NCBI RefSeq assembly: GCF_020164955.1
Contig: NZ_JAIUHG010000008.1
Location: 1-64,000, forward strand
DNA from: Mesorhizobium sp. CA8
Lineage (GTDB): Bacteria > Pseudomonadota > Alphaproteobacteria > Rhizobiales > Rhizobiaceae
Length of the DNA: 64,000 nt
Direction of reading: 5' to 3'
The notes under the pieces are model-generated. The model searched no databases. It was not told the origin of the DNA and saw nothing but the letters and a program-made list of their open reading frames with translations. This document shows positions 17,872 to 26,646 of the stretch, in pieces. Both the position numbers and the translations under genes were made by a program. Numbering within the stretch: the stretch's first letter is position 1; every line of letters starts with the position of its first letter.

Positions 17872-17933
17872 GTCAATTTGCCAAGGCGGCATGCTAGAGG
17901 ATTGTTCCGACTCAGCTTTCGACAGGGATCGCC

Positions 17934-18710
17934 ATGCCGCAGCCGCTCAGGATAGCCATCGCCGGCGCGCTCGGCCGCATGGGCCGGCAGATGGCCGAGA
18001 CAGTCGCTGCCGATTCTCGACTGGAACTCGTCGCCCGCTTCCATCGGCCGGGCAGCACGGGAGAGGGGCTGGTCGAGCGCGACGAGGCGCTGGCGCTTGC
18101 CGATGTGGTCGTCGACTTCACCACGCCCGCGGCTTCTGCCGAACTGGCAAAAGCTTGCGCCGCGCGCGGCGGTCCGGCGCTGGTGATCGGCTCGACAGGT
18201 TTTGACGTCGCTGATCTGCAAGCCATAGCGGAAGCGGCGAAGAAGATCGCCATCGTGCGCTCCGGCAGCTATTCGCTCGGCCTGAATGTGCTGACCGGCC
18301 TGGTCGAACAGGCGGCAACGGCGCTTGGGCCTGATGACTGCGACATCGAAATCTTCGAAGCACATCATCGCCTCAAGGTCGACGCGCCGTCGGGCACGGC
18401 GCTGATGTTGGGCGAAGCGGCTGCGCGAGGACGTGGCGTCAGGCTGGACGATGTGGCGAAGCGTGCCCGCGACGGCGTCACCGGCCCGCGCTCCGCCGGT
18501 GAGATCGGCTTTGCCGTGCTGCGCGGCGGCAGCATCATCGGCGAGCACAGCGTCAGCTTTCTCAGCGACGGCGAGAGGCTCACGCTTTCGCATCTCGCCG
18601 GCGACCGCTCGATGTTCGCCCGCGGCGCCGTCGCGGCGGCGCTCTGGGTCGCCTTCCGGCCGCCCGGGGAGTATGGCATGCGCGATGTGCTCGGGTTCGC
18701 TGACTCTTGA
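17934..18710 (+). CDS. dapB: 4-hydroxy-tetrahydrodipicolinate reductase DapB, 258 aa
   Basis: This is the NAD(P)H-dependent reductase of lysine/diaminopimelate biosynthesis. The Rossmann motif is [12 protein letters not shown] (9-20), the catalytic segment is [16 protein letters not shown] (H144/H145, K148), and VIGSTGF is present. Length and motifs match E. coli DapB (273 aa). It follows the ureohydrolase by 62 bp. The start at ATG 17934 is near a weak ribosome site. Rhizobia may carry more than one dapB, so whether this is the main copy is unknown. Confidence 0.92.
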   Translation: MPQPLRIAIAGALGRMGRQMAETVAADSRLELVARFHRPGSTGEGLVERDEALALADVVVDFTTPAASAELAKACAARGGPALVIGSTGFDVADLQAIAEAAKKIAIVRSGSYSLGLNVLTGLVEQAATALGPDDCDIEIFEAHHRLKVDAPSGTALMLGEAAARGRGVRLDDVAKRARDGVTGPRSAGEIGFAVLRGGSIIGEHSVSFLSDGERLTLSHLAGDRSMFARGAVAAALWVAFRPPGEYGMRDVLGFADS

Positions 18711-18875
18711 CTGGAATTTCACCGGATTTCGTTTCAACGGGTGCTAAAACCGCTGAAAGCCAGCTGAAAGCTTGGCCGTGCCATGACAGTTTCGTGGCGT
18801 TCGCCACGCAACCGGCTGGGAGTGGCCGGTAAGGAGGAAATGCGGCGCGCCGCGCCGCCAGGTGGAGGAAGTTAC

Positions 18876-19889
18876 GTGACCGGTTTCATCTCTAAATGGG
18901 CCCTTCGTTCCGCGCTGCTGGCGGTTGCCACGGTTGCCGCTGGTGCAACGACGGCTTCGGCCGCCGACAAGATCTCGATCATGGTGGGCGGCTATGAAAA
19001 ACAGATCTACCTGCCAGCGAAGCTCGCCGAGGCGCTCGGCTATTTCAAGGATGAAGGCCTCGATGTCGAGCTGCTCAACGAACCTGCCGGCGTCGACGCC
19101 GAGAACGAGATGCTGGCGGGTGCCGTGCAGGGCGTGGTCGGCTTCTACGATCATTGCATCGACCTGCAGGCCAAGGGCAAGTTCGTCGAATCCGTCGTCC
19201 AGTTCAGCCAGGCGCCGGGCGAGGTCGAGCTGGTCTCCTCCAAGCACCCCGAGATCAAGTCGCCGGCCGACTTCAAGGGCATGAGCCTCGGCGTCACGGG
19301 TCTCGGCTCCTCAACCAACTTCCTGACCGAATACCTGGCGGTCAAGAACGGCCTGAAGCTCGGCGAGTTCACCTCGGTGCCGGTCGGCGCGGGCAATACT
19401 TTCATCGCCGCCATGCAACAGGACAAGATCCAGGCCGGCATGACGACCGAGCCGACGATCACGCGCTTGCTCAAGACCGGCGAGGCCAAGGTGTTGATCG
19501 ACATGCGCACGATCGAAGGGACCAAGGCGGCTCTGGGCGGCACCTATCCGGCCGCCTCGCTCTATATGCAAACCGAATGGGTCGAAGCGCATAAGGACGA
19601 GACGCAGAAGCTTGCCAATGCTTTCGTCAAGACACTGAAATTCATCAGCACCCACAGCGGCGCCGAGATCGCCGAAAAGATGCCGAAGGATTACTACGTC
19701 GGCGACAAGGAGGGCTATGTGAAGGCCCTCGATGCCGGCAAGGCGATGTTCACCCCCGATGGCGTGATGCCCGAGGGCGGCCCCGAGACGGTGCTCACCG
19801 TGCTGTCGGCTTTCAAGAAGGAACTGCAGGGCAAGCAGATCGATCTTTCGAAGACCTACACCACGGAATTCGTCAAGAACGTGAAGTAG
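18876..19889 (+). CDS. ABC transporter substrate-binding protein, NitT/TauT (SsuA/THI5-like), 337 aa
   Basis: GTG 18876 is preceded by GGAGGAA at 18864-18870; an upstream ATG at 18783 would give an atypical extension. The signal peptide ends TTASA-ADKI. The core GYEKQIYLPAKLAEALGYFKDEG...GVTGLGSSTNFLTEYLAVKNG is the NMT1/SsuA fold. Periplasmic binding of a small ligand (sulfonate, taurine, nitrate or pyrimidine precursor) is the family role; the ligand here is unknown. It is the first gene of a three-gene transporter operon. Confidence 0.9.
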   Translation: MTGFISKWALRSALLAVATVAAGATTASAADKISIMVGGYEKQIYLPAKLAEALGYFKDEGLDVELLNEPAGVDAENEMLAGAVQGVVGFYDHCIDLQAKGKFVESVVQFSQAPGEVELVSSKHPEIKSPADFKGMSLGVTGLGSSTNFLTEYLAVKNGLKLGEFTSVPVGAGNTFIAAMQQDKIQAGMTTEPTITRLLKTGEAKVLIDMRTIEGTKAALGGTYPAASLYMQTEWVEAHKDETQKLANAFVKTLKFISTHSGAEIAEKMPKDYYVGDKEGYVKALDAGKAMFTPDGVMPEGGPETVLTVLSAFKKELQGKQIDLSKTYTTEFVKNVK

Positions 19890-19997
19890 CCGATACCGTC
19901 GGCGCGATGTCAATCGGACATCGCGCCTGTATCAGCCCTATCAGTGTGTCCGGCGATGCGTCTGCGTGGCGATCGCGCGGCCTTGGAGTATTTCACC

Positions 19998-20807
19998 ATG
20001 GCAGTCGAAAGACCCGCTCCGGCGATCGAACTGATCAATGTCAGCCGTCGCTTCCTCTCCCCCACCGGCAAGTCGCTGACGGCGCTCCGCGATTTCACCA
20101 TGACGGTCGAACGCGGCGAGTTCGTCGCCGTCGTCGGCCCGACCGGCTGCGGCAAGTCGACGACGCTCAATCTCGTGACCGGGCTCGCCAGCCCGAGCGC
20201 CGGCGAGGTTCGTGTCATGGGCGCGCCGGTCAAGGGCATCGATCCGCGCATCGGCTTCGTTTTCCAGACCGACGCGCTTTTCCCATGGCGCACGGTGATC
20301 GAGAACGTCATGGCCGGACCGCTGTTTCGCGGCAAATCGAAGCCGCAGGCCGAGGCATCGGCGCGCGACTGGCTGGCGCGCGTCGGCCTGGCGCGGTTCG
20401 AGCAGCATTATCCGCATCAGCTTTCCGGCGGCATGCGCAAGCGTGTGGCGCTCGCCCAGACCTTCATCAACGGCCCCGAGATCCTGCTGATGGACGAGCC
20501 ATTCTCGGCCCTCGACGTGCAGACACGCGTGCTCATGCATGAGGAACTGTTGCGACTATGGTCGGAGGCGAAGGCGTCGGTGGTGTTCGTTACCCACGAC
20601 CTCGAGGAGGCGATCGCGCTGGCCGACAAGGTCTATGTGCTCACCGCCGGGCCGGCGACAGTGAAATCCGTCTACTCGATCGACCTGCCGCGCCCGCGTG
20701 TCGTCGCCGACATACGTTACGAGCAGAGCTTCATCGATTATTCGCGCACCATCTGGGCCGACCTCAAGGAAGAGGTCGAGACCAGCTACGCCCGCGCGGC
20801 GGCCTGA
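19998..20807 (+). CDS. ABC transporter ATP-binding protein, NitT/TauT family, 269 aa
   Basis: ATG 19998 follows a GGAG at 19985. Walker A GPTGCGKST (47-55), Q-loop FVFQTDALFPW, signature LSGGMRKRVALAQ, Walker B ILLMDEPFSALD and H-loop FVTHD are all present. The sequence resembles SsuB/TauB. It energises the permease encoded 10 bp downstream. Confidence 0.92.
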   Translation: MAVERPAPAIELINVSRRFLSPTGKSLTALRDFTMTVERGEFVAVVGPTGCGKSTTLNLVTGLASPSAGEVRVMGAPVKGIDPRIGFVFQTDALFPWRTVIENVMAGPLFRGKSKPQAEASARDWLARVGLARFEQHYPHQLSGGMRKRVALAQTFINGPEILLMDEPFSALDVQTRVLMHEELLRLWSEAKASVVFVTHDLEEAIALADKVYVLTAGPATVKSVYSIDLPRPRVVADIRYEQSFIDYSRTIWADLKEEVETSYARAAA

Positions 20808-20817
20808 GGAGGGCGAG

Positions 20818-21696
20818 ATGACAGACGCCACCGTCAACATCACCACGGCCAGCTTCCGGCCCGGCACCTCGGACGCCGAGATCGAGGCGGCGGCCGCGAG
20901 GGCCGCCGCCCATCGCCGCCGCACCGTCACGTTCTGGCGGCTGGGTATCCTGATCGCCTTCCTCAGCTTGTGGGAAATCGCCGGCCGCATGGCCTGGATC
21001 GACCCCTTCTTCTACGCCATGCCGAGCACGATCGCCGGCCGGCTCTATGAGTGGATCACCGAGGGCACCTCGGAAGGTCCGCTCTGGTACCATCTCTATG
21101 TCACCATGGAGGAGTCGGTGCTGGGATTCGTCACCGGCTCGATTGCCGGCATCGTCATCGGCGTCGCGCTCGGCCGCAACCGCATGGCCGCCGACATCTT
21201 CTCGGTCTACATCAAGGTGATCAACTCGATCCCGCGCGTGGTGCTGGCGCCGATCTTCATCATGATCCTCGGCCTCGGGCTTGCCTCCAAGGTGGCGCTG
21301 GCCTTCGTCATGGTTTTCTTCGTCGTCTTCCACAACGCCTTCCAGGGTGTGCGTGAGGCCGACCGGGCGATGATCGCCAATGCCCGCATCCTCGGCGCCT
21401 CCGATTGGCAGCTGACGCGCTCTGTCATCGTGCCGTCGGCAATGAGCTGGATCTTCGCCAGCCTGCATGTCAGCTTCGGCTTTGCCATCATCGGCGCTAT
21501 CGTCGGCGAGTTCGTCGGTTCGCGCTTCGGCATTGGCCTGTTGATCAACGTCGCCAAAGGCTCGTTCGACGCCGCCGGCATGTATGCAGCGATCGTCATC
21601 GTGATGGTCGTGGCGCTCGGCGCCGAGTATCTGATGACGCTGGTCGAGAGCCGGTTGGCGAAGTGGCGGCCGCAGCCGTTGCACGAGACGCAGTAG
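20818..21696 (+). CDS. ABC transporter permease, NitT/TauT family, 292 aa
   Basis: ATG 20818 is preceded by GAGGAGGGCGAG. About six membrane segments follow a 40-residue cytoplasmic N terminus. The EAA-type coupling loop reads AFQGVREADRAMIANARILGAS, and VPSAMSWIFASLHVSFGFAI is typical of SsuC/TauC. It completes the transporter with the two preceding genes. The convergent sensor-kinase gene ends 30 bp downstream. Confidence 0.92.
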   Translation: MTDATVNITTASFRPGTSDAEIEAAAARAAAHRRRTVTFWRLGILIAFLSLWEIAGRMAWIDPFFYAMPSTIAGRLYEWITEGTSEGPLWYHLYVTMEESVLGFVTGSIAGIVIGVALGRNRMAADIFSVYIKVINSIPRVVLAPIFIMILGLGLASKVALAFVMVFFVVFHNAFQGVREADRAMIANARILGASDWQLTRSVIVPSAMSWIFASLHVSFGFAIIGAIVGEFVGSRFGIGLLINVAKGSFDAAGMYAAIVIVMVVALGAEYLMTLVESRLAKWRPQPLHETQ

Positions 21697-21726
21697 GCAA
21701 GATAACGCTTCGCCGGCGGCCGCCCT

Positions 21727-23100
21727 TCAGGAGCCGGCCAGCGGCAGCCGGACCTCGACCTTCAGCCCACCCATGGCAGCGTCGCCCAGCGTGACGCCGC
21801 CACCGGCATTCTCGACCACCTCGCGCACGATGGCCAGGCCGAGCCCGCTGCCTTCCTCCGTAGATCCAGCAATGCGGTAGAAGCGCTCGAAGACATGCTC
21901 GCGCTCTTCCGCTGGAATGCCAGGCCCGTCATCGGTGACGGTGAGCGCCGCCTCGCCATCGACGGCGGCGAGCTTGACCGTCACGCTCCCGCCGGCTTTG
22001 GAGTGGCGCAGCGCGTTGTCGACCAGGTTGACGATCATCTCTCGCAGCATCGTGCCGTCGCCGATCACGGGCACCGGCCCGCTCTCCTCGAGGCCGAGGT
22101 CAATGTTGCGTTCGATCGCTTTCGGCGCTTGGCTTTCCAGCACCTGGCGGGCGGCGTCGGTGAGGTCGATGCGGTCGGCACGCGGCCGGCGACTGCCGGG
22201 CTCGGCACGCGAGAGCGTAAGAAGTTGCTCGGCGAGGCGTGCCAGCTTGCCGGAGCTTGCCTGCAACGCTACCAGCGCCTCCTGTCGCCGGTCGGTCGCG
22301 GTTTCTCGCAAGGCATAGCTTGCCTGTGTCGACAACAGCGCCAGTGGCGTGCGCAGCTGGTGCGCGGCATTGGCGATGAAGCGGCGCTGCGCCGCCATCT
22401 GCCCCCGCACGCGCTCCATATAGGCGTTGAGCGCCTCGATCAGCGGCCGGATCTCGCTTTGTGCGCCCGCGACCTCGACCGGCTCGAGATCGCTGCGGTG
22501 TCGCGAGCGCACGGCGTCGCGCAGCCGGATCAGCGGCGCCAGCCCTCGGCGCAGGCCAAGCAGCACAAACACGCCGGCAATCGCCACCAGCGCCAGTTGC
22601 TGGCCGAAGGCGCTCAACCACAGACGCCTCACCATCGCGTCATGCCCCCCGAGCGTCACGCCGACTGTGACCGTGATCGGCGAATCCGCGCCGGCGCCGA
22701 TTACTGTATGGCTTAGCGTTGCGAGCCGCAGACGGTGATCGCGAAAGCCGGTCTCGATGCTGCCGCGGTTTGTCGCCTTGGGCAGGTCGGGATAGCCGGT
22801 AAGCAGGCGTCCGCCCGCGGTCTCGACATGGTAGTAGACCCGGTCACGGTCGCCGGTATCGAACATTTCGATTGCCGCCGGCGGGATGATAGCGTCGAGC
22901 ACGCCGTCTTTCACCGCGACCTGCTCGGCGATGGCGCGCGCCGACGCCATCAACATCCGGTCGGCAATCAAATCGGCAGTCGCGAGCGCATTGCCGTGGC
23001 TGGTCCACAAATTGATGGCGGTGAGCCCCGCCAGCGGCAGCACCACCCATGCCAGCAATTGCAGGCGAAGGCTGCTGATCCGAAGCCTGCCGATCCTCAT
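21727..23100 (-). CDS. TctE-like sensor histidine kinase, 457 aa
   Basis: Two membrane helices (about 12-32 and 165-185) flank a periplasmic 2CSK-N-type sensor domain. Then come a linker, the HisKA phosphoacceptor FIANAAHQLRTPLALL (H247) and HATPase_c with the N-box NLVDNALRHS, G1 DDGPGIP and G2 GSGLGLAIV. TctE homologues sense tricarboxylates. The start overlaps the upstream response-regulator stop by 4 bp, so the two are co-translated. Confidence 0.92.
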   Translation of the reverse strand: MRIGRLRISSLRLQLLAWVVLPLAGLTAINLWTSHGNALATADLIADRMLMASARAIAEQVAVKDGVLDAIIPPAAIEMFDTGDRDRVYYHVETAGGRLLTGYPDLPKATNRGSIETGFRDHRLRLATLSHTVIGAGADSPITVTVGVTLGGHDAMVRRLWLSAFGQQLALVAIAGVFVLLGLRRGLAPLIRLRDAVRSRHRSDLEPVEVAGAQSEIRPLIEALNAYMERVRGQMAAQRRFIANAAHQLRTPLALLSTQASYALRETATDRRQEALVALQASSGKLARLAEQLLTLSRAEPGSRRPRADRIDLTDAARQVLESQAPKAIERNIDLGLEESGPVPVIGDGTMLREMIVNLVDNALRHSKAGGSVTVKLAAVDGEAALTVTDDGPGIPAEEREHVFERFYRIAGSTEEGSGLGLAIVREVVENAGGGVTLGDAAMGGLKVEVRLPLAGS

Positions 23101-23774
23101 GGCGCCGGATCGTCATGGCGCAGGAGGTAGCCGAGGCCGCGCAAGGTGGCGATCTGGACGCGCGAGCCCTCGAGCTTCTTGCGCAGGCGGTGCACATAAA
23201 TTTCGATGGCGCTGGGATCGGCGTCGGTCTCGAAGTCGTAGATCGCGGCCGACAGCGCCGTCTTGCTCACCGTGCGGCCGGCTTTGACGACGAGTTGTTC
23301 CAGCACAGCGTGCTCGCGCGGCGTCAGCGTCAGCGTCGCGCCGGCAAGCGAGAACAGGCGGGTGTTGGTGTCAAAGACAAGGTCGCCGCAGGCAATGACC
23401 GGCGCGGTGCGATCGTTGGCGCGGCGCAGCTGCACGCGGATGCGCGCCTCCAACTCCTCGATCTGGAAGGGTTTCGCCAGATAGTCGTCGGCGCCTTCGT
23501 TGAGGCCCTTGACCCGGCCATCGAGGCTGGCATTGGCGGTGAGCACGATCACCGGCACCGGGTTGCCGCGCGCCCGCAGTCTTTTCAGCACCTCCATGCC
23601 GCCCATGCGGGGCAGGGCAAGGTCGAGGATGATCAGGGCATGGTCGCCGGCAGCCAAAGCATGCTCGACATCCTCGCCGTCATGTACGACGTCGACGACA
23701 TAGCTCGCCTGGCGCAGTGTCTTGCTCAGCCAATCGGCCAGTTCACGATTGTCCTCGACAAGCAGCAGCCGCAT
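23097..23774 (-). CDS. OmpR-family response regulator (TctD-like), 225 aa
   Basis: The start is ATG 23774 (MRLLLVEDNRELADWLS). The receiver domain has the phosphorylatable D51 (LIILDLALP), the switch T/S in VLTANA and the lysine in LAKPF. The C-terminal winged helix ends VRTLRGLGYLL-like (IATLRGLGYLLR). It is the first gene of a two-gene operon with the kinase. Targets are often tricarboxylate carriers (tctCBA), but none is adjacent. Confidence 0.92.
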   Translation of the reverse strand: MRLLLVEDNRELADWLSKTLRQASYVVDVVHDGEDVEHALAAGDHALIILDLALPRMGGMEVLKRLRARGNPVPVIVLTANASLDGRVKGLNEGADDYLAKPFQIEELEARIRVQLRRANDRTAPVIACGDLVFDTNTRLFSLAGATLTLTPREHAVLEQLVVKAGRTVSKTALSAAIYDFETDADPSAIEIYVHRLRKKLEGSRVQIATLRGLGYLLRHDDPAP

Positions 23775-23952
23775 CGTTTGTCGCTGTTTCCTCCCAATGA
23801 CATCGACCGTCGCCAAAGGGCAGGCGGCGTCCAAATTGGTTCCCGAGGCAACCGATAGTATCGATCCGCGTGCAAGGCAAACGTGGTTTCTCGGCGGTCG
23901 ACCCCCCGTCGTGGCTCCTGCCGAGCCATCTGTTCGGTCCTGCAAACGATGA

Positions 23953-23969
23953 AACCGAACCGTTCGGTT
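23953..23969. promoter_or_regulatory. 17-bp palindrome, operator-like
   Basis: AACCGAAC-C-GTTCGGTT is a perfect inverted repeat around one central base. It lies 179 bp upstream of the response-regulator start. The same palindrome with a G centre is 158 bp away. The form resembles TetR-family operators. Confidence 0.6.
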
Positions 23970-24110
23970 CAATTAATGTTGACGGTTCGTATAGCTGGGG
24001 TGAACAGCAGCACCGTTACCCAGATGCCGCATCGCGCCACGATCGTCGTAAGGCATTGATCCCAAACGATAAGAATGTGGCCGATGCGTCGTGCAGTCAA
24101 TTTCAAGATC

Positions 24111-24129
24111 GAACCGAACGGTTCGGTTC
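24111..24129. promoter_or_regulatory. 19-bp palindrome, operator-like
   Basis: GAACCGAAC-G-GTTCGGTTC is a perfect 9+1+9 inverted repeat, 122 bp upstream of the first DUF680 start. It shares its 8-bp arms with the palindrome at 23953. No TetR-type gene is encoded next to either. Confidence 0.6.
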
Positions 24130-24251
24130 ACAACTTTTCGTGATTGGAAATGGCAACAAGGCCGACCCATTTCGGGGTGGTCCGAGCGACGCGAATTTCC
24201 ATTACGGCACGCCACTAGACGGACACGACTTTGAAATCTGGAGTATCTAAA

Positions 24252-24482
24252 ATGAAGAAGATTGCTTTTGCCGCCGCTGCTTTCCTCGTTGCTACGGGCA
24301 GCGCTTTCGCCGGCAGCGACCATTACGGTTCCGACAACGTCAACCAGCCGGCCGTGACCGCTCCGGCGGGCAAGGTCGACAACACCGTCACGGGTTCGAT
24401 CCGCAAGTTCGAGCAACGCGACCTTCACATCAAGCCGGCTCAGAACCAGCCGGAATCCGGCCAGGGCATCTGGGGCCGCTAA
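24252..24482 (+). CDS. DUF680 family secreted small protein, copy 1, 76 aa
   Basis: The signal peptide MKKIAFAAAAFLVATGSAFA is cleaved before GSDHYGSDNVNQPA. The mature peptide is about 56 residues, hydrophilic and without cysteines. The GSDxYG...NQPA block is shared by all five copies in this array. Its C terminus (QPESGQGIWGR) differs from copies 2-4 (LFGN). The leader CTTTGAAATCTGGAGTATCT precedes the start. Function unknown; periplasmic or secreted by its leader. Confidence 0.85.
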   Translation: MKKIAFAAAAFLVATGSAFAGSDHYGSDNVNQPAVTAPAGKVDNTVTGSIRKFEQRDLHIKPAQNQPESGQGIWGR

Positions 24483-24536
24483 GCGGTCCCTCCCTGACCA
24501 ATGTCAACCAACAACTTTGAATCTGGAGTACCTCAA

Positions 24537-24743
24537 ATGACCAAGATCGCTCTTACCGCCGCTGCTCTTCTCGTTGCTACCGGTGCCGCTTTTGCCGGCT
24601 CGGACAACTACGGCTCGGCCAATGTCAACCAGCCGGCCGCCTCGGTCGACAACTCGATCACCGCTTCCACGAACAACTCGGACGCGGACGTACAGAAGCC
24701 GGTCGTCACGGGCGCAGACCACAACTTGTTCGGCAACCGCTAA
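24537..24743 (+). CDS. DUF680 family secreted small protein, copy 2, 68 aa
   Basis: MTKIALTAAALLVATGAAFA-GSDNYGSANVNQPA is followed by VDNSITAS and the tail DADVQKPVV...HNLFGNR. It is nearly the same protein as copy 3. The leader CTTTGAATCTGGAGTACCTC gives a GGAG 9 nt before ATG. It lies 54 bp after copy 1 with no terminator between, so the first three copies are probably one transcript. Confidence 0.87.
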   Translation: MTKIALTAAALLVATGAAFAGSDNYGSANVNQPAASVDNSITASTNNSDADVQKPVVTGADHNLFGNR

Positions 24744-24797
24744 TCGGTTCGCGTGGCGAACCTTCGAACCAACAAACTTGAATTTGGAGTAACTCAA

Positions 24798-25004
24798 ATG
24801 ACCAAGATCGCTCTTACCGCCGCTGCCCTTCTCGTTGCCACTGGTGCCGCCTTCGCCGGCTCGGACAACTACGGTTCGGCTAATGCCAACCAGCCGGCCG
24901 CTTCGGTCGACACCTCGCTCACCGCTTCGGTCAAGAAGTCGGATGCGGATGCCCAGAAGCCGGTCGTCCAAGGTGCCAATCACGACCTGTTCGGCAACCA
25001 CTAA
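24798..25004 (+). CDS. DUF680 family secreted small protein, copy 3, 68 aa
   Basis: The first 20 residues are identical to copy 2, and the mature part differs at about ten positions (VDTSLTASVKKSDADAQKPV). The gene and its leader repeat copy 2 at a distance of 261 bp, showing a recent tandem duplication. A strong terminator follows at 25029. Confidence 0.87.
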   Translation: MTKIALTAAALLVATGAAFAGSDNYGSANANQPAASVDTSLTASVKKSDADAQKPVVQGANHDLFGNH

Positions 25005-25323
25005 ACGGTTCTGTCCTCGACAGACCTCAAAGCGGCGGGCTTGTCCCGCCGCTTTGCTTTTATGCCGCCGGCTGGCCGCTGGGCCGGCTTTCATGGTGGT
25101 TTATCAAGCATTCATCACGAAGCGGTGATGCCTGTAACGACGTCTTGGGCGTCTCCGAAGTGGGAGCAAGGGCCGATAAACGGGGCCGATGCAAGGAAAT
25201 TCAAGTGAGTGGAACGAGCGGGCAGCGCCCGGGCGATGTCCGAGGCTGTGCCGATCCACCGGGTCATCGGATCGTCAATCGCGCCCGATCAAACAGCGCA
25301 ACCCAGAACCAGGAGTATTTGAA
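25005..25323. other. Spacer between DUF680 copies 3 and 4
   Basis: 319 bp. It begins with the terminator of copies 1-3 and then holds no convincing gene. The last 30 bp carry the AGGAGTATTT ribosome site of copy 4, so copy 4 probably has its own promoter in this spacer. Confidence 0.5.
25029..25061 (+). terminator. Rho-independent terminator after DUF680 copy 3
   Basis: The stem AAAGCGGCGGG / CCCGCCGCTTT (11 bp, 5-nt loop) is followed by GCTTTTAT. A classical structure 25 bp after the stop. Confidence 0.88.
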
Positions 25324-25530
25324 ATGACCAAGATCGCACTTATCGCCGTCGCCCTTCTCACTGCCACCGGTGCCGCCTTCGCCGGCTCGGACAATTACAG
25401 AGCGGCCGATGCCAACCAGCCGGGCGTCACCATCGACCGGACCGTGACGACCTCGATCGCGAAGTCGGACGCGGATGTCCGAAGGCCGGTGGTGCAGGGC
25501 GCCGATCACAACCTGTTCGGCAACCACTGA
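25324..25530 (+). CDS. DUF680 family secreted small protein, copy 4, 68 aa
   Basis: MTKIALIAVALLTATGAAFA-GSDNYRAADANQPG keeps the GSDNY block but has RA in place of GS, then VTIDRTVTTSIAKSDADVRR and the tail HNLFGNH. It is separated from copy 3 by a terminator and 319 bp, so it is likely an independent transcription unit. Confidence 0.86.
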   Translation: MTKIALIAVALLTATGAAFAGSDNYRAADANQPGVTIDRTVTTSIAKSDADVRRPVVQGADHNLFGNH

Positions 25531-25546
25531 TCCGACCCGGAAAATA

Positions 25547-25579
25547 GCAGGCGGCGGGCCTGTCCCGCCGCCTGCTTTT
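25547..25579 (+). terminator. Rho-independent terminator after DUF680 copy 4
   Basis: The stem GCAGGCGGCGGG / CCCGCCGCCTGC (12 bp, 5-nt loop) is followed by TTTT. Confidence 0.9.
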
Positions 25580-25798
25580 GTGCAGCCGCCTAGCGGCAAT
25601 ATCAAGTCGCCTTCACAAGAGTTTGTATCACAAGCAGTTGCAATAGTCTTTTTTCCGGCGAGGTCTTGGTCGACGCATTGTGGCCGCTGAAAAGGCGACC
25701 CGCCGGGAATAAATCCCGGCCGCCGCGGGTCTTTTCGGCAGCGGGGCCATCCTCCCAAGGCCACCGCCGATGAAAGACACGAAACGAGGAAATGGAAC

Positions 25799-26050
25799 AT
25801 GACCAGGATTGCATTAGTCGCGGCCGCCATACTTGCCGCCGCCATGAGCACCGCATCCGCCGGCAGCGATCACTACGGCGCTGATGGCGTGAACCAAGCC
25901 GCCGCCGTTGGCTCCGACACCAGCGTCACGGCTTCGATCCCGAAGCACAAGACAGTCAAGCCGGCCCCGAAGGTCGATACCGAGATGAAGACTGGTGCGA
26001 CCGGCGCTGCGGATTGGCCGGGTCCGCCATCGGACAATTGGGGCAATTGA
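25799..26050 (+). CDS. DUF680 family secreted small protein, copy 5 (divergent), 83 aa
   Basis: MTRIALVAAAILAAAMSTASA-GSDHYGADGVNQAA has the family signature; the longer tail (KHKTVKPAPKVDTEMKTG...PSDNWGN) resembles copy 1 more than copies 2-4 in ending near W-G. The ribosome site GAGGAAATGGA lies just before ATG. It is probably the oldest or most diverged member of the array. Confidence 0.8.
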   Translation: MTRIALVAAAILAAAMSTASAGSDHYGADGVNQAAAVGSDTSVTASIPKHKTVKPAPKVDTEMKTGATGAADWPGPPSDNWGN

Positions 26051-26070
26051 CCCCGTCTCTGAAAATATTG

Positions 26071-26100
26071 AAGGCGGCGGCAAAGCCCGCCGCCTTGCTT
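26071..26100 (+). terminator. Rho-independent terminator after DUF680 copy 5
   Basis: The stem AAGGCGGCGG / CCGCCGCCTT (10 bp) with a 6-nt loop is followed by GCTT. The stem sequence closely resembles the two other terminators of this array. Confidence 0.8.
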
Positions 26101-26122
26101 ATGGACTGGCCGGCTTCGGGCT

Positions 26123-26638
26123 CTACGTCAAATCCTTCGGCCTCACGCAATGCGTCAGCCGCGCACCGTGGAAGTCGAGATTTGCCCAATCCTCGTCCAG
26201 CGTGAGCCGCGCAAGTGCCGCCGTCGGAAACTTCGCTTCGATCTTCTTGAACACGCCCTGATCCGATCCGGCGCCCGCCAGCTGAAGCGCAAAATGCTGC
26301 AGGCCGGGATTGTGGCCGATCACCAGCACACTTGTAGCTTTGACCTGGCGCACGCGCGCCAGGATGGCGGCCGGCGTCGCCTCGTAGAGCTCCTCGGCGA
26401 ACTCCGCCTGCACATGCTTCGGCAGTTCGGCCGCGACCAGCCTCCAGGTGTCGCGTGTGCGCAGCGCCGGCGAGACCAGCGCCAGATCCGGCAACCAGCC
26501 GCGTCGCGCAAGCTCTCGCCCCATCAACGGCGCCGTCTTCAAGCCGCGCGGGGCCAGCGGCCGGTCGAAATCCTCAAGTTTGGGATCGTCCCGGCTCGAC
26601 TTGGCGTGGCGAAGGATGAGCAACTGTCTCACAGGCAT
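26123..26638 (-). CDS. SixA-like phosphohistidine phosphatase / histidine phosphatase family, 171 aa
   Basis: The N-terminal LLILRHAKSS carries the catalytic RHG-type motif (His of RHA), and VLVIGHNPGLQ the second catalytic histidine. Its length matches the SixA branch, which dephosphorylates histidine phosphotransfer domains; substrate specificity here is inferred only. It is 8 bp downstream of purN on the same strand. Confidence 0.85.
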   Translation of the reverse strand: MPVRQLLILRHAKSSRDDPKLEDFDRPLAPRGLKTAPLMGRELARRGWLPDLALVSPALRTRDTWRLVAAELPKHVQAEFAEELYEATPAAILARVRQVKATSVLVIGHNPGLQHFALQLAGAGSDQGVFKKIEAKFPTAALARLTLDEDWANLDFHGARLTHCVRPKDLT

Positions 26639-26646
26639 TGCAGCCC

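Larger units (their letters stand above)
23775..24251. other. Divergent control region between the two-component pair and DUF680 array
   Basis: A 477-bp region with no convincing gene; open frames through it have poor codon use. It contains two near-identical palindromes, at 23953-23969 and 24111-24129, described separately, and the leader of the first DUF680 gene. Confidence 0.5.

Noticed and set aside
23870..24250. 126-aa frame through the palindrome region
   Set aside because: Poor codon use, crosses both palindromes, and ends at the DUF680 ribosome site.
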